From: JBBQXY01 sp051004815
GTDB lineage: Bacteria; Chloroflexota; Ktedonobacteria; Ktedonobacterales; Ktedonobacteraceae
Direction: 5' to 3'
Length of the DNA stretch: 64,000 bases
Assembly: GCA_051004815.1 (NCBI GenBank)
Contig: JBPCJY010000132.1
Coordinates: 1 to 64,000 of the forward strand
The notes below the pieces were generated by a model. The model worked only from the letters and a program-made list of their open reading frames with translations. It made no database searches and was not told where the DNA came from. Positions within the stretch are counted from its first letter, which is position 1, and every line of letters starts with the position of its first letter. The position numbers and the translations under genes were made by a program. Below are positions 9,459 to 19,181 of the stretch, piece after piece.

Positions 9459-10481
9459 ATGACCACAACCAAACGACGAACCCAACCTGACAACGTAGGA
9501 GCGCAATCCGTCACGCCCTCTACCTCGCCTACCATTCAGCGCAATCCAGGGATGCCACTGGATATGGACTGGGTGAATAACGTACATATCAATCGCAGCG
9601 CGGTCGAGCGTAGAGCCGCAACTATGAACACGCGGCGCACCGTTAAGAAAGAATGGCAGGCGGCGTGGCTATTGCGAGCCATTACTTGCATCGACCTGAC
9701 CACATTGGCGGGAGATGATACACCGGGGAATGTGCTGCGATTGTGTGCCAAGGCGCGACAGCCTGTGCGCCAGGAAATATTGGAGTCGTTAGGAGTGGGC
9801 AATATGCCGCTCACCGTTGGGGCCGTCTGCGTCTATCATAACCTTGTGCCGGTCGCGGTCGAAGCCTTGCGCGGTACCGATATTCCCGTAGCCGCCGTCT
9901 CGACAGGCTTTCCCGCCGGACAAAACCCTATGGAGCAGAAGCTGGGCGAGATCGCGGCCTCCGTCAAGGCTGGTGCCAGGGAAATCGATATCGTTATTTC
10001 TCGCGCCCATGCATTGACTGGCAACTGGCAAGCACTGTATGACGAGGTACAGGCTTTCCGAGCAGCCTGTGGCGAGGCCCATATGAAGACCATCCTGGCT
10101 ACCCACGAGCTTGCCACTTTACGTAATGTCGGTCGAGCGAGCATGGTCTGTATGATGGCGGGGGCCGATTTTATCAAAACCTCCACTGGCAAAGAGCCGG
10201 TCAATGCCACATTGCCCGTCGGCGTAGTAATGACCCGCGCCATTCGCGATTATTATGAGCAGACAGGCTACAAAGTGGGCTTCAAACCGGCGGGCGGCAT
10301 TCGTAGCGCGAAGGAATCGCTCGATTGGCTGATCTTGATGAAGGAAGAGTTGGGCAACGAGTGGCTGAACAACTACCTCTTCCGTATCGGTGCCAGTGGC
10401 TTGCTTTCCGATATCGAGCGACAGCTTGCCTTCTTTGTCACGGGCCATTATGCCGCAGCACACCACAACCCGATGGTGTAG
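9459..10481 (+). CDS. deoC: deoxyribose-phosphate aldolase
   Basis: 340 residues. DeoC converts 2-deoxy-D-ribose 5-phosphate to glyceraldehyde 3-phosphate and acetaldehyde. Class I aldolase residues are visible: Asp in EIDIVI, the Schiff-base Lys in FIKTSTGKE, and the second Lys in GFKPAGGIR. The first 60 or so residues are an N-terminal extension absent from the 250-260 residue E. coli enzyme, as in longer actinobacterial and eukaryotic forms. AGAGGA precedes the ATG. The stop is 17 bases before the aldehyde dehydrogenase gene, so acetaldehyde made here can be oxidised by the next gene product. Confidence 0.92.
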   Translation: MTTTKRRTQPDNVGAQSVTPSTSPTIQRNPGMPLDMDWVNNVHINRSAVERRAATMNTRRTVKKEWQAAWLLRAITCIDLTTLAGDDTPGNVLRLCAKARQPVRQEILESLGVGNMPLTVGAVCVYHNLVPVAVEALRGTDIPVAAVSTGFPAGQNPMEQKLGEIAASVKAGAREIDIVISRAHALTGNWQALYDEVQAFRAACGEAHMKTILATHELATLRNVGRASMVCMMAGADFIKTSTGKEPVNATLPVGVVMTRAIRDYYEQTGYKVGFKPAGGIRSAKESLDWLILMKEELGNEWLNNYLFRIGASGLLSDIERQLAFFVTGHYAAAHHNPMV

Positions 10482-10498
10482 GAAGGGAAATACAGGAC

Positions 10499-12925
10499 AT
10501 GAACGTCATGGACATTTTTGCAACGATGGAGTATGGACCTGCTCCCGAAGCGGCTACACCAGCCCTGGACTGGCTCAAGCAGCACCAACCCTTTGGCCTC
10601 TTCATCAATAACCAGTGGGTCAAACCCGCCAGTGGTCAGTATATCGATAGCATCAATCCCGCCACAGGCAAACCATTGACACAAGTAGCCGCCGCCAATA
10701 GTGCCGATGTAGATGCCGCCGTCGTTGCTGCCCGCGCAGCTTTTGAAAGTTGGGGCAAGACGCCTGGACATATCCGTGCTCGCTATATGTACGCCATTGC
10801 GCGTCACATCCAGAAGCATTCGCGCCTGTTAGCGGTGTTGGAGGCATTGGACAACGGCAAATCCATCCGTGAGACGCGCGACCTGGATATTCCCCTCGTC
10901 GCTCGCCACTTCTACTATCATGCGGGTTGGGCGCAACTCATGTCCACGGAACTCCCTGGCTATGAACCTGTCGGCGTCGTGGGACAGATCATCCCCTGGA
11001 ACTTCCCTCTACTGATGCTGGCCTGGAAGATTGCTCCCGCTCTGGCGATGGGCAACACCGTCGTCCTGAAACCCGCTCGCTATACCTCGCTGACCGCGCT
11101 CAAATTTGCCGAGATTATGCAGGAAGTGGGCTTACCTCCCGGTGTCGTCAACATCCTGACAGGTGAAGCCTCCCAGGTGGGTGAAGCCCTGGTACGCCAT
11201 CCTGATGTCAACAAGATTGCCTTTACTGGCTCAACCGATGTTGGGCGTAGCATTCGCCGCACCACGGCTGGCTCAGGCAAAAAACTTTCGCTCGAATTGG
11301 GCGGCAAATCGCCCTTCATTGTCTTTGACGATGCCGATCTGGATAGCGTGGTGGAAGGCGTCGTGGATGCCATCTGGTTCAATCAGGGACAGGTTTGTTG
11401 TGCCGGTTCGCGCCTACTTGTGCAAGAAGATATCGCTGATCGTCTGCTCGGCAAATTACGCGCCCGCATGGAGAAATTGCGCCTGGGCAATCCCCTGGAC
11501 AAGGCGGTAGATATGGGAGCAATTGTCTCTCCTGGTCAACTCAAAGAGATTGAACGCCTGGTTGCTCAGGGCATTGAAGAGGGTGCGGAGATGTGGCAAC
11601 CCTCCTGGGCCTGTCCCACCGAGGGCTACTTCTTCCCGCCCACGCTCTTTACCAACGTCTCTCCCGCGACCACCATCGCCCAGGTCGAGATCTTTGGCCC
11701 TGTTCTCGTCTCCATGACGTTCCGCACTCCTGCCGAGGCGGTGGCCCTGGCAAACAATACGCGCTACGGGCTGGCAGCCAGCGTATGGAGCGAGAATATC
11801 AACCTTGCCTTGGACATTGCTCCTAAAATCAAAGCTGGCAGCGTCTGGATTAACTGCACCAACATGTTTGATGCTTCCAGTGGCTTTGGCGGCTATCGCG
11901 AAAGTGGCTTTGGTCGTGAAGGTGGCAAAGAGGGCCTGTACGAGTATATTAAACCAGCCTGGGAAGCGCAGCAAACCACTCATCAACCGGATGAGATCCA
12001 ACTCATTCTCCCTGATGAGCATGAAAACCACGAAAATGGGCATCGTACCGTCGAAACGCTCAATGATTTTGTGTTCCCGCCGATAGATCGCACGCCCAAG
12101 CTGTTTATCAAGGGCAAGCAGGTGCGACCAGATTCCGGCTATAGCCTGGATGTCTATGACCCAGAGCATCGCGTTATAGGCCAGGTTGGTGAGGGCAATC
12201 GTAAAGATATTCGCAACGCCGTCGAAGCTGCCCATGCCGCCAGTGCCTGGGCTTCCGGCACAACGCATAACCGGGCGCAAATCCTCTACTACATCGCCGA
12301 GAATCTGTCGGTACGCGCAGAGGAATTTGCCCGCAGGATTGTTCAACAGACCGGACGTGCCAACGCTGATGCTGCGAACGAGGTGCAAACCGCCATTTCG
12401 CGCCTGTTCAGCTATGCCGCCTGGGCCGATAAATACGAGGGCACTGTGCATCGACCACCTCTACGAGGCGTGGTGCTGGCAATGAAGGAGCAGATAGGTG
12501 TCATCGGCATAGCTTGTCCCGTGGAGTATCCCCTGCTCGGCTTCATCTCGCTGGTGGCTCCCGCTATCGCTATGGGCAATACAGTCGTTGCCATTCCATC
12601 GCAGCAATCGCCCCTCAGCGCGACCGATTGTTATCAGGTCTTCGAGACTTCTGATCTACCAAGTGGCGTGGTCAACATTGTGACGGGCGATAAAGATGCT
12701 TTAAGCCAGGTCTTGACCGACCACGACGATGTCGATGCCATGTGGTACTTTGGCTCGGCTGACGGCAGCAAGCGCGTAGAACTGGCCTCAGCTGGCAACA
12801 TGAAGCGCACCTGGGTCAACTACGGACATACTCGCCACTGGCTTGATGCTGTGCAAGGCGAAGGCGAAGAGTTTCTGCGCGAGTCCACCCAGGTCAAAAA
12901 CATCTGGGTACCTTACGGCGAATAA
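10499..12925 (+). CDS. double-domain aldehyde dehydrogenase, ALDH16-like
   Basis: 808 residues from the ATG at 10499, which has GGAAGGGAAA upstream; the open frame extends further 5' but overlaps deoC. Domain 1 (about residues 35-505) is a full NAD-dependent ALDH: PWNFPLLMLAWK, FTGSTDVG, LELGGKSPF with the general-base Glu, and the nucleophile in NQGQVCCAGSR near residue 300. Domain 2 (about 530-800) follows the same fold (VEYPLLGFISLVAPAIAMGNTVV, SGVVNIVTG) but has MKRTWVNYG where ELGGKSP is expected and no catalytic Cys, so it is probably non-catalytic. This arrangement matches the ALDH16 family. Pairing with deoC suggests oxidation of acetaldehyde to acetate. Confidence 0.9.
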   Translation: MNVMDIFATMEYGPAPEAATPALDWLKQHQPFGLFINNQWVKPASGQYIDSINPATGKPLTQVAAANSADVDAAVVAARAAFESWGKTPGHIRARYMYAIARHIQKHSRLLAVLEALDNGKSIRETRDLDIPLVARHFYYHAGWAQLMSTELPGYEPVGVVGQIIPWNFPLLMLAWKIAPALAMGNTVVLKPARYTSLTALKFAEIMQEVGLPPGVVNILTGEASQVGEALVRHPDVNKIAFTGSTDVGRSIRRTTAGSGKKLSLELGGKSPFIVFDDADLDSVVEGVVDAIWFNQGQVCCAGSRLLVQEDIADRLLGKLRARMEKLRLGNPLDKAVDMGAIVSPGQLKEIERLVAQGIEEGAEMWQPSWACPTEGYFFPPTLFTNVSPATTIAQVEIFGPVLVSMTFRTPAEAVALANNTRYGLAASVWSENINLALDIAPKIKAGSVWINCTNMFDASSGFGGYRESGFGREGGKEGLYEYIKPAWEAQQTTHQPDEIQLILPDEHENHENGHRTVETLNDFVFPPIDRTPKLFIKGKQVRPDSGYSLDVYDPEHRVIGQVGEGNRKDIRNAVEAAHAASAWASGTTHNRAQILYYIAENLSVRAEEFARRIVQQTGRANADAANEVQTAISRLFSYAAWADKYEGTVHRPPLRGVVLAMKEQIGVIGIACPVEYPLLGFISLVAPAIAMGNTVVAIPSQQSPLSATDCYQVFETSDLPSGVVNIVTGDKDALSQVLTDHDDVDAMWYFGSADGSKRVELASAGNMKRTWVNYGHTRHWLDAVQGEGEEFLRESTQVKNIWVPYGE

Positions 12926-12958
12926 TACGTAGAAACATGCGTCTTGAAACTTTGCGAA

Positions 12959-13561
12959 TTATGCGCCATTAACCACGAAAACTTTATCGCCGACATGCAC
13001 AATCAGCTCATTGGGCGCGTCCTCCACGGTGGCATAGAAGCCACGGCGACCATCGTTGAGGAATTGGAGCGCGGCCTTCAATTTATCCGGTGGAAGTGGC
13101 TTGCCATGATTAGCGGCAAATTGGCTGAATTCTACGCAAGGCGTTGCCACCTTAAAGTCAGTCAGATAGACAAATTGACCTGTCTTTTGCAGTGCTATGG
13201 CTAAACGGCTCCCCAAATCTTTGAGCGTTACGATGGTATCGGCCTCGATAAGCATGTTCTCACCAGCAATGCCATTGACAAGATGCTCACCATAGGTCTC
13301 ACGTATGGATTGGTAGTGACTGGTGAAGCCAATAGAGACCCCATTGACACCTCGTACATTATGCGTTGTAGGATGCTCCATATGGTGCAGATCCATTACC
13401 TCGCCGCCATCCTCACCAATACCGAACACCCCTTGCGGAGTGAGGCGCAAACTTTCCACAGCAAGCAGTGGCGTTGGATCATAATAGGTCTCCAAACGTT
13501 TCCCTAACGTGAGCGAAGAACGCTGTATTTGCAATAATGTGATACGTCCAATTTCGTGCAT
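12959..13561 (-). CDS. MOSC domain-containing protein
   Basis: 200 residues with MOSC features: IAGENMLIE in the first half, the conserved Cys in ATPCVEFSQ, a GRRGFYATV strand and a final HVGDKVFVV. MOSC proteins bind molybdenum cofactor or transfer sulfur to it, or act in reductions such as those of YiiM. It is converging on the aldehyde dehydrogenase gene with only 33 bases between stops. It starts 13 bases after the stop of the Cache sensor gene on the same strand, so these may share a transcript. The exact substrate is unknown. Confidence 0.7.
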   Translation of the reverse strand: MHEIGRITLLQIQRSSLTLGKRLETYYDPTPLLAVESLRLTPQGVFGIGEDGGEVMDLHHMEHPTTHNVRGVNGVSIGFTSHYQSIRETYGEHLVNGIAGENMLIEADTIVTLKDLGSRLAIALQKTGQFVYLTDFKVATPCVEFSQFAANHGKPLPPDKLKAALQFLNDGRRGFYATVEDAPNELIVHVGDKVFVVNGA

Positions 13562-13574
13562 CTGTTGTTACTTT

Positions 13575-15071
13575 CTATTTCCCTACGACATCACGCAACT
13601 GGTTGACGACCTGCTCCAATTGAGTAGCTGCGTCGGTAGCCGACGTTGCACCCGTGACGAGTTGTTCTGTCACTTGCGTGGTCACTTTAATAGCGGTAGA
13701 CAATTTCTGGTTACTGCTCGACTGATATTGCGCCGCGCTCTCAATGTATTGTGCTGTCTTAATCATCTGCTCTAATGCACCCTTGGCTGTCTGGGCATCT
13801 AATTGGTGCCAGTGCTGGGACAGTTCGCTACCAATTTCACCGAGTTGATGTGCCGCGACCAACGTGGCATCGGTGTAATACTGTACCGATTGCAGACCAA
13901 TCTGTGACGAATCGACGACCCATTTTTGTTCGGCGGCAGCACTCTGCTGCTTGCTCGCTAGCGTATTGAGAGATTGACTGTTGCCGCGCAAATATTCTAC
14001 GGATTTCAGAATTGGGCCAGTAATGCGCCGTCCAATCCCAACGCCAACGATAGCGGCGAGGATAAGCACCCCTAATGCGATCCCAACGATGATCAGACGC
14101 TGCTGATTGGCGATGGCAGTAACGGTGCTGACAGGACTGAGCACATAGTACGTCCATGGTACGGTGGAGATCGTCTGGCGTGTCACCTGAAACGACTCGC
14201 TCTGCCCGGTTGGTGTCATCTGCATGGTCGAGGTGGATTGGTGGCTTGATTGTACATTGGCTAAGGTGGTATCTTTCAGCACTGGCACAGCTGTCTTACT
14301 CCCGTAGCGAGCTTCACTGGCAATGAATTGCTGTGTTTGGGACGGTAGGTTGCTAATCGCTGTGAAACGGCGCGAGGCGTTGGGGTCGGCAATGCGCACA
14401 CCATTTTGATCGAGTATGAAGGCATAGCTACCGGAGCCATTGACATGATCCCCGTTGACGATATCCCAAATGTAGTCAATCGTGAGCGTGGCACGAACAA
14501 ATCCCAACATGCTATTGGAGGCTGTATTGATCACAGGCGCATAAATATCGACCGAGGCTTTTTGCGTTTTAGGGTCGAAGTACACAGCGGAGACAAGTGA
14601 TTTACCCGCTGTTACGCTCTGTAAATATGGAGGTGGCACGAGATATTGCCCATGGGCTTGAGGTGCCGCCGGATAATACAGGCGCAGATTGCCATGCATA
14701 TCAAAGAGTGACCAGATAGTATAGTGATTGTCACGATACCGCCCTGCTGCCAATGCATAGATGGCGTGCGTTGCCAGGTCTTTGTTCCCAGGTGGGGCAG
14801 CCATAAATGTTTGCAGCGATGGCACCTGGCTCAGCGTTGCCGTATCCAACAAACGCTCGGTGAAATAGGCCTCTATCAATTTGGTGCGCGAACTGGCATC
14901 GCTCGCCATCGCTAGATTGGCTTGCGAGATAAGGGCTGGACGCGATAGCAGTTCACTGGTAGCAACAATAATAATAAGCGGTAAAATAGCTGCGAACATA
15001 AGCATGAATGAGACGCGTACCGACAGTGAAAGCCGCTGACTGCGTTGTCGCGTTAACCCTTGTTGAGACAT
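13575..15071 (-). CDS. membrane sensor with extracellular Cache-type domain and truncated signalling region
   Basis: 498 residues. One transmembrane helix lies at about residues 20-42, then a large extracytoplasmic region (about 45-325) with the dCache pattern (IWSLFDMHGNLRLYYP, VDIYAPVI, LGFVRATLTIDYIW, YAFILDQNGVRIADP). A second helix follows at about 328-350, then a HAMP-like GRRITGPILKSV and a helical coiled-coil tail. The tail resembles a methyl-accepting protein but lacks the hairpin tip that binds CheA/CheW, so it is not a standard chemoreceptor. It lies 44 bases downstream of the DUF4388-like gene, its likely partner. Confidence 0.75.
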   Translation of the reverse strand: MSQQGLTRQRSQRLSLSVRVSFMLMFAAILPLIIIVATSELLSRPALISQANLAMASDASSRTKLIEAYFTERLLDTATLSQVPSLQTFMAAPPGNKDLATHAIYALAAGRYRDNHYTIWSLFDMHGNLRLYYPAAPQAHGQYLVPPPYLQSVTAGKSLVSAVYFDPKTQKASVDIYAPVINTASNSMLGFVRATLTIDYIWDIVNGDHVNGSGSYAFILDQNGVRIADPNASRRFTAISNLPSQTQQFIASEARYGSKTAVPVLKDTTLANVQSSHQSTSTMQMTPTGQSESFQVTRQTISTVPWTYYVLSPVSTVTAIANQQRLIIVGIALGVLILAAIVGVGIGRRITGPILKSVEYLRGNSQSLNTLASKQQSAAAEQKWVVDSSQIGLQSVQYYTDATLVAAHQLGEIGSELSQHWHQLDAQTAKGALEQMIKTAQYIESAAQYQSSSNQKLSTAIKVTTQVTEQLVTGATSATDAATQLEQVVNQLRDVVGK

Positions 15072-15115
15072 GAAAAATAACCGTCCTTTAATAGCCCTAT
15101 AGTTCCGTCTATCTG

Positions 15116-15763
15116 CTACTGCTGAATGACTCCAGCCTTTTCTAATGCGCTGAACAACTTCTGCAATTCGTCCTGTTCTCGTCCCATCAGTCGCGCTAGC
15201 TCTGCCACCGTGCGTTGACCATCAATGAGCAATAACAAACGTCGATGCGAACGCGACAAGCCTAAGTGTTCAATCAAACGTAGTGCCTCCTCTATCTGTC
15301 GCGTGCGGAATGGAATGCTAGTTCCGCGTACAGGATAATATCTGTTGCTTCTTACCCCCTGTCTTCCGATCGGTAATGCATGCAATGGCTGCGTATCTGA
15401 CGCGCTATTGGTCGGTGCTCCAAACCGTGGCAACGCCGGCAGAGGCACTGTCTGTTGCTCTGTGCTTGAGGAGAGAAAGGCGAAACGGCAAGTACCCCAC
15501 GCATTGAGCCAGTTAAACGCGTCAATGTTAACGCGATTACCCGCGCTAGCCTGTGTTGCCTGCCCATTCACAAAGGTGATGGAACCTTCTTCTGTTGTAA
15601 TGCCATCGTCGCGCTCTACCGTCAGCACCCCACTTTTCCGACCAAGCTGAATGACCTGGATAACGTTGGAGAGCCGATCCGTTGCTGTTTCTCGCTGCTG
15701 TGGCATGAGTGTACCGCTCCGTCGTAAAATGAGTTTCTCCTCAATGAGTCGTATCGCTTGCAT
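15116..15763 (-). CDS. DUF4388-like protein with C-terminal winged-helix-like region
   Basis: 215 residues. About residues 28-100 follow the DUF4388 pattern (LSNVIQVIQLGRKSGVLTVER, GSITFVNGQATQAS, AFNWLNAWGTCRFAFL), a module common in signalling proteins of multicellular bacteria. The last 60 residues (RRLLLLIDGQRTVAELARLMG) resemble a winged helix or degenerate DUF4388 tail and are shared with the product at 25167-26108. It is the first gene of a minus-strand cluster with the Cache sensor. An ATG inside the frame (MPQQRETATDRLS) is an alternative start. Confidence 0.65.
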   Translation of the reverse strand: MQAIRLIEEKLILRRSGTLMPQQRETATDRLSNVIQVIQLGRKSGVLTVERDDGITTEEGSITFVNGQATQASAGNRVNIDAFNWLNAWGTCRFAFLSSSTEQQTVPLPALPRFGAPTNSASDTQPLHALPIGRQGVRSNRYYPVRGTSIPFRTRQIEEALRLIEHLGLSRSHRRLLLLIDGQRTVAELARLMGREQDELQKLFSALEKAGVIQQ

Positions 15764-16222
15764 CCAAATGAGGGCCTGATTGTAAATGAGTTACATAAGA
15801 GCATATCACAAAACTGTGTAACCCACAAAACCGCTTGTAATCACTAGTATTTCTGGTTCAAAATGTATCAATGTACATCTTTAGAACGTGTCCTGGTGGG
15901 CTTACACAGGGAGGCTTTTGGGTCGAGCCCGTTCGCTGCTCGCCTCCTTCCTTGAGCCAGCTTCTTTGCTGTTTTTTCCCTCTCTTCTCCCACTTCAGTA
16001 TTTCTGTCATTCGCCAACAGAGCCGTGTAAGACCATAAAGGGTCCCTGGGGTGGGCGTCTGGCTTACATGAGATGTATTGCCGCTTGCGTGTACCCTGGG
16101 GATGGCATAGCGTGACTTAAGTGAGCTCACCCCATGAAATTCTCGACGCCCAGGCAACAATATGCTAAGATAGATGCATACTATTTCCGACAAATCAGCG
16201 ATGAGATAGAAGTGTGTAGTGT
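15764..16222. other. intergenic region, divergent promoters
   Basis: 459 bases between the divergent DUF4388-like gene and recD2. No RNA gene or coding remnant was recognised. It contains several pyrimidine-rich runs and a possible promoter for recD2 at 16143-16171. Confidence 0.5.
16143..16171 (+). promoter_or_regulatory. possible sigma70-type promoter for recD2
   Basis: TCGACG and TAAGAT separated by 17 bases, with a TGC extended -10 element. The predicted start site is about 45 bases before the recD2 ATG. The -35 match is weak. Confidence 0.35.
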
Positions 16223-18514
16223 ATGGCAACCCTTGAAGGCTCCGTTGAAAATATTGTCTTCCGTAACGAGGACAACCACTATACCGTTGCCCGCTTTCGC
16301 CCGAATGATAGCGGGCGACTTTTTCGTGACGACCTCATGACCATCGTCGGCGTCTTGCCCGGCATTCAAGTTGGCGAACTCCTCGCGGTCGAAGGCGAAT
16401 GGGAGAAAGACCCCAAATACGGTCGCCAACTGCACGTCAACAACTTCACGCAGCGTCTACCCGCCTCTCCCGAAGGCATCACGCGCTACCTCAGCTCAGG
16501 TCTGATCAAAGGCATTGGCCCCAAAAAAGCCAAATTGATCGTAGACTACTTTGGCGAACAGACGCTCGCTATCCTCGAACAGCAGCCGGAGCGGCTCAGC
16601 GAAGTGAAGGGCATCAGTGCCAAAGACCGCACACAGATCATCCATACCTGGTCTGAGCAGAGTGAAATCAAAGAATTGCATCTTTTTTTGCAATCGCACG
16701 ACGTCTCCGTCAACGTTGCCACGCGCATCTACAAGCACTATGGCAAAGAATCGATCAAGGTCATTCGCGAGAATCCTTATCAACTGGCGGACGATGTGCA
16801 AGGCATAGGCTTTCGTACCGCCGATGAAATCGCCGTCAAGCTGGGCTTGCCCTCCGATAGTGTGCCGCGCCTTGCTACCGGCCTCAAATACGTATTGGCT
16901 CAGGCCGCCAACGACGATGGTCACTGTTACCTGCTCGAAGGCGATTTACTCACCCGCGCCGCCACCATTCTGCACGCGCCCTATGATGCATTGCCCGCGG
17001 CAATGGAGCAGTTGCGCACGGACCGCGACGTCTTCATCGAACCGCCTGCCCAGCCTTCCCTACTCGATCACCTCGCGCACCCCCAACCAACCAATGATGA
17101 CGAACCGCCCATCGATTGGAGCGAGGTGGAGGAGCCGGAGCCACAATCCCGCGTCTATTTCGGCCCATTCTGGCACGCGGAAAACGGTTCCGCTCGACTC
17201 TTGCGCATCCTCCTGCATTCCCCCAGCGATTTGCCGCCCGCGAGCCAGCAGCTCTGGGATACCGTCTTTACACGCCTGAAACAAAATGGCAATATGCACC
17301 TCACCGAGAAGCAACGCGAAGCCGTGCAGACCGCCTATGGCAAAAAGATCAGCATCCTGACCGGTGGCCCCGGCACCGGAAAATCAACCTCGCTCCGCGC
17401 CCTCCTGATGGTGTTGCGTAAGCGCAAAGTTGATGTCGCACTGGCCGCTCCCACGGGTCGCGCCGCGAAACGTCTATCAGAAGCCACCGGCATCCAGGGT
17501 ACCGCCCTGCAAGCAAAGACACTGCACCGCCTCCTGGAATATGCGCCCCATGACAATAGCTATCAGCGCAACGAAGAGAATCCTCTACCCTACCAATTCG
17601 TCATCGTCGATGAATTCTCGATGGTCGATATCTTGCTCTTCTATCATCTGCTCAAAGCTTTGCCGCGCAACGCCCACCTGCTTTTGGTCGGAGATGCCGA
17701 TCAACTGCCCTCGGTCGGCCCTGGTAACGTGCTCCGTGACCTCCTGAAAAGTGAGGCCATACCAACAGTACTCTTAACAGAGTTATTTCGTCAGGCTCAA
17801 CAGAGCAAGATCATCGTCAATGCTCACCGCATCAATACAGGCCTCATGCCCCATCTCAAGTCTGAGGCCACGAGCGATTTCTTTTTCATCTCCGAAGAAG
17901 ACCCAGTGCGGACGCAGCAACTCGTGCTCGACCTCGTCCAGCGTCGCTTACCCGCCCGGTACGGCCTCAATCCCCGTACCGATATCCAGGTCCTTGCCCC
18001 CATGTATCGCGGCCCCGTGGGCGTCACCACTCTCAACGAGGAGCTACAAGCGCGTCTCAATCCTCGCGCTTTCGCCGAAGTCGAGTGGGGTGGGCGCGTG
18101 ATACGTGTGAACGACAAGGTCATGCAAGTTCGTAACAACTACGATAAAGGTGTTTTCAATGGCGACGTTGGCTGGGTACGTAACATCAGCAAAGAAGATG
18201 CCAGCCTCACCGTCGAATTCCTGGAAGAGGCTGGCCCTCTGCTCGTCGATTATGAGTTCGCCGAACTGGATGAACTCATTCTCGCCTATGCCATCACCGT
18301 CCATAAAAGCCAGGGCAGTGAATATCCCGCCATCGTCTTACCCCTCACACGAGAACATGCCATGCTCATGCAGCGCAACCTGCTCTATACCGCCATCACC
18401 CGCGCCAAACGTCTCTGCGTCCTCGTCGGTCAGCAACGCGCCCTCGAAATGGCCGTGCGCAACAACCGCGTCGCCCAACGCAATACCGGCCTCGCTGAAC
18501 GCCTGAAATGGTAA
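16223..18514 (+). CDS. recD2: RecD2-type ATP-dependent DNA helicase
   Basis: 763 residues, the usual size of RecD2. This SF1B 5'-3' DNA helicase works in DNA repair independently of RecBC. Visible elements: N-terminal OB-like domain (EGSVENIVFRNEDNHYTVARF within residues 4-25), helix-hairpin-helix region (GIGPKKAKLIVDYFG), Walker A GGPGTGKST near residue 378, Walker B VIVDEFSMVD, GDADQLPSVGPG, and the C-terminal VHKSQGSEYPAIVLPL and LLYTAITRAK motifs. No recB or recC is nearby. The ATG at 16223 starts directly before the OB domain. Confidence 0.93.
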   Translation: MATLEGSVENIVFRNEDNHYTVARFRPNDSGRLFRDDLMTIVGVLPGIQVGELLAVEGEWEKDPKYGRQLHVNNFTQRLPASPEGITRYLSSGLIKGIGPKKAKLIVDYFGEQTLAILEQQPERLSEVKGISAKDRTQIIHTWSEQSEIKELHLFLQSHDVSVNVATRIYKHYGKESIKVIRENPYQLADDVQGIGFRTADEIAVKLGLPSDSVPRLATGLKYVLAQAANDDGHCYLLEGDLLTRAATILHAPYDALPAAMEQLRTDRDVFIEPPAQPSLLDHLAHPQPTNDDEPPIDWSEVEEPEPQSRVYFGPFWHAENGSARLLRILLHSPSDLPPASQQLWDTVFTRLKQNGNMHLTEKQREAVQTAYGKKISILTGGPGTGKSTSLRALLMVLRKRKVDVALAAPTGRAAKRLSEATGIQGTALQAKTLHRLLEYAPHDNSYQRNEENPLPYQFVIVDEFSMVDILLFYHLLKALPRNAHLLLVGDADQLPSVGPGNVLRDLLKSEAIPTVLLTELFRQAQQSKIIVNAHRINTGLMPHLKSEATSDFFFISEEDPVRTQQLVLDLVQRRLPARYGLNPRTDIQVLAPMYRGPVGVTTLNEELQARLNPRAFAEVEWGGRVIRVNDKVMQVRNNYDKGVFNGDVGWVRNISKEDASLTVEFLEEAGPLLVDYEFAELDELILAYAITVHKSQGSEYPAIVLPLTREHAMLMQRNLLYTAITRAKRLCVLVGQQRALEMAVRNNRVAQRNTGLAERLKW

Positions 18515-18555
18515 ATTTTATTAAGAAATTAGTTTAAGCAATAAGGAGTCTATTC

Positions 18556-19143
18556 GTGCAGCAAATGAACCTTTCAATCAAAAAGAACCTTTCCGCCATT
18601 TTCACTGTCACCATGCTATTTGGCGTACTTGTCTTACTCATCGGGATGTATTTACTTACATACATGAACTACCACGAACGTGCTTATACCACCCTGGGTC
18701 TCGGAGTAGTCAGCTTTATTGGTGGTCTGGCCGGTCTCATTGTGAGCTCGCCACGCGTAAAAACTGCGCTTTGTTATGCTGTCATCGCGCTTGGTATGGT
18801 CGCTTTCCCCGTTGCAGGCAAGTATTTGACCTATCCATGGGCATCCTATCACGAACGCGCATATCTCATTATGGGCATAGGCGTCCTTTGTCTATTGGGC
18901 GGCATTGCAGCAGCCATTACGTTACACCCCAAAGCAATAAAGATCACCTGCTACAGCATCCTGGCACTGGGAATCGTCACTTCACTCGGCGTCATCAGCC
19001 TTATCATTGGTATTGATCAACTGCTGGTTTTTGAAGCCACAAAAAAAGCCTCTGTGCTTCTTGGGGCAGGAGGTATCTGTCTTCTTAGCGGTATTGCCGC
19101 TGCCATCATAGTGCAACGACGCAGCTGGAAAATACTCTCTTAA
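18556..19143 (+). CDS. multi-pass membrane protein, unknown function
   Basis: 195 residues with about six hydrophobic helices arranged as three related pairs; YHERAY(T/L)I/TLGxGVxxxxGGxAG recurs near residues 35-60 and 95-120, suggesting internal duplication. The GTG at 18556 has AAGGAG seven bases upstream and is preferred over the ATG at 18565. It may be co-transcribed with recD2, 41 bases upstream. I do not recognise the family. Confidence 0.6.
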   Translation: MQQMNLSIKKNLSAIFTVTMLFGVLVLLIGMYLLTYMNYHERAYTTLGLGVVSFIGGLAGLIVSSPRVKTALCYAVIALGMVAFPVAGKYLTYPWASYHERAYLIMGIGVLCLLGGIAAAITLHPKAIKITCYSILALGIVTSLGVISLIIGIDQLLVFEATKKASVLLGAGGICLLSGIAAAIIVQRRSWKILS

Positions 19144-19181
19144 CACATGTAATGCTTCCTCAAGATGTATGGATCAACCCA

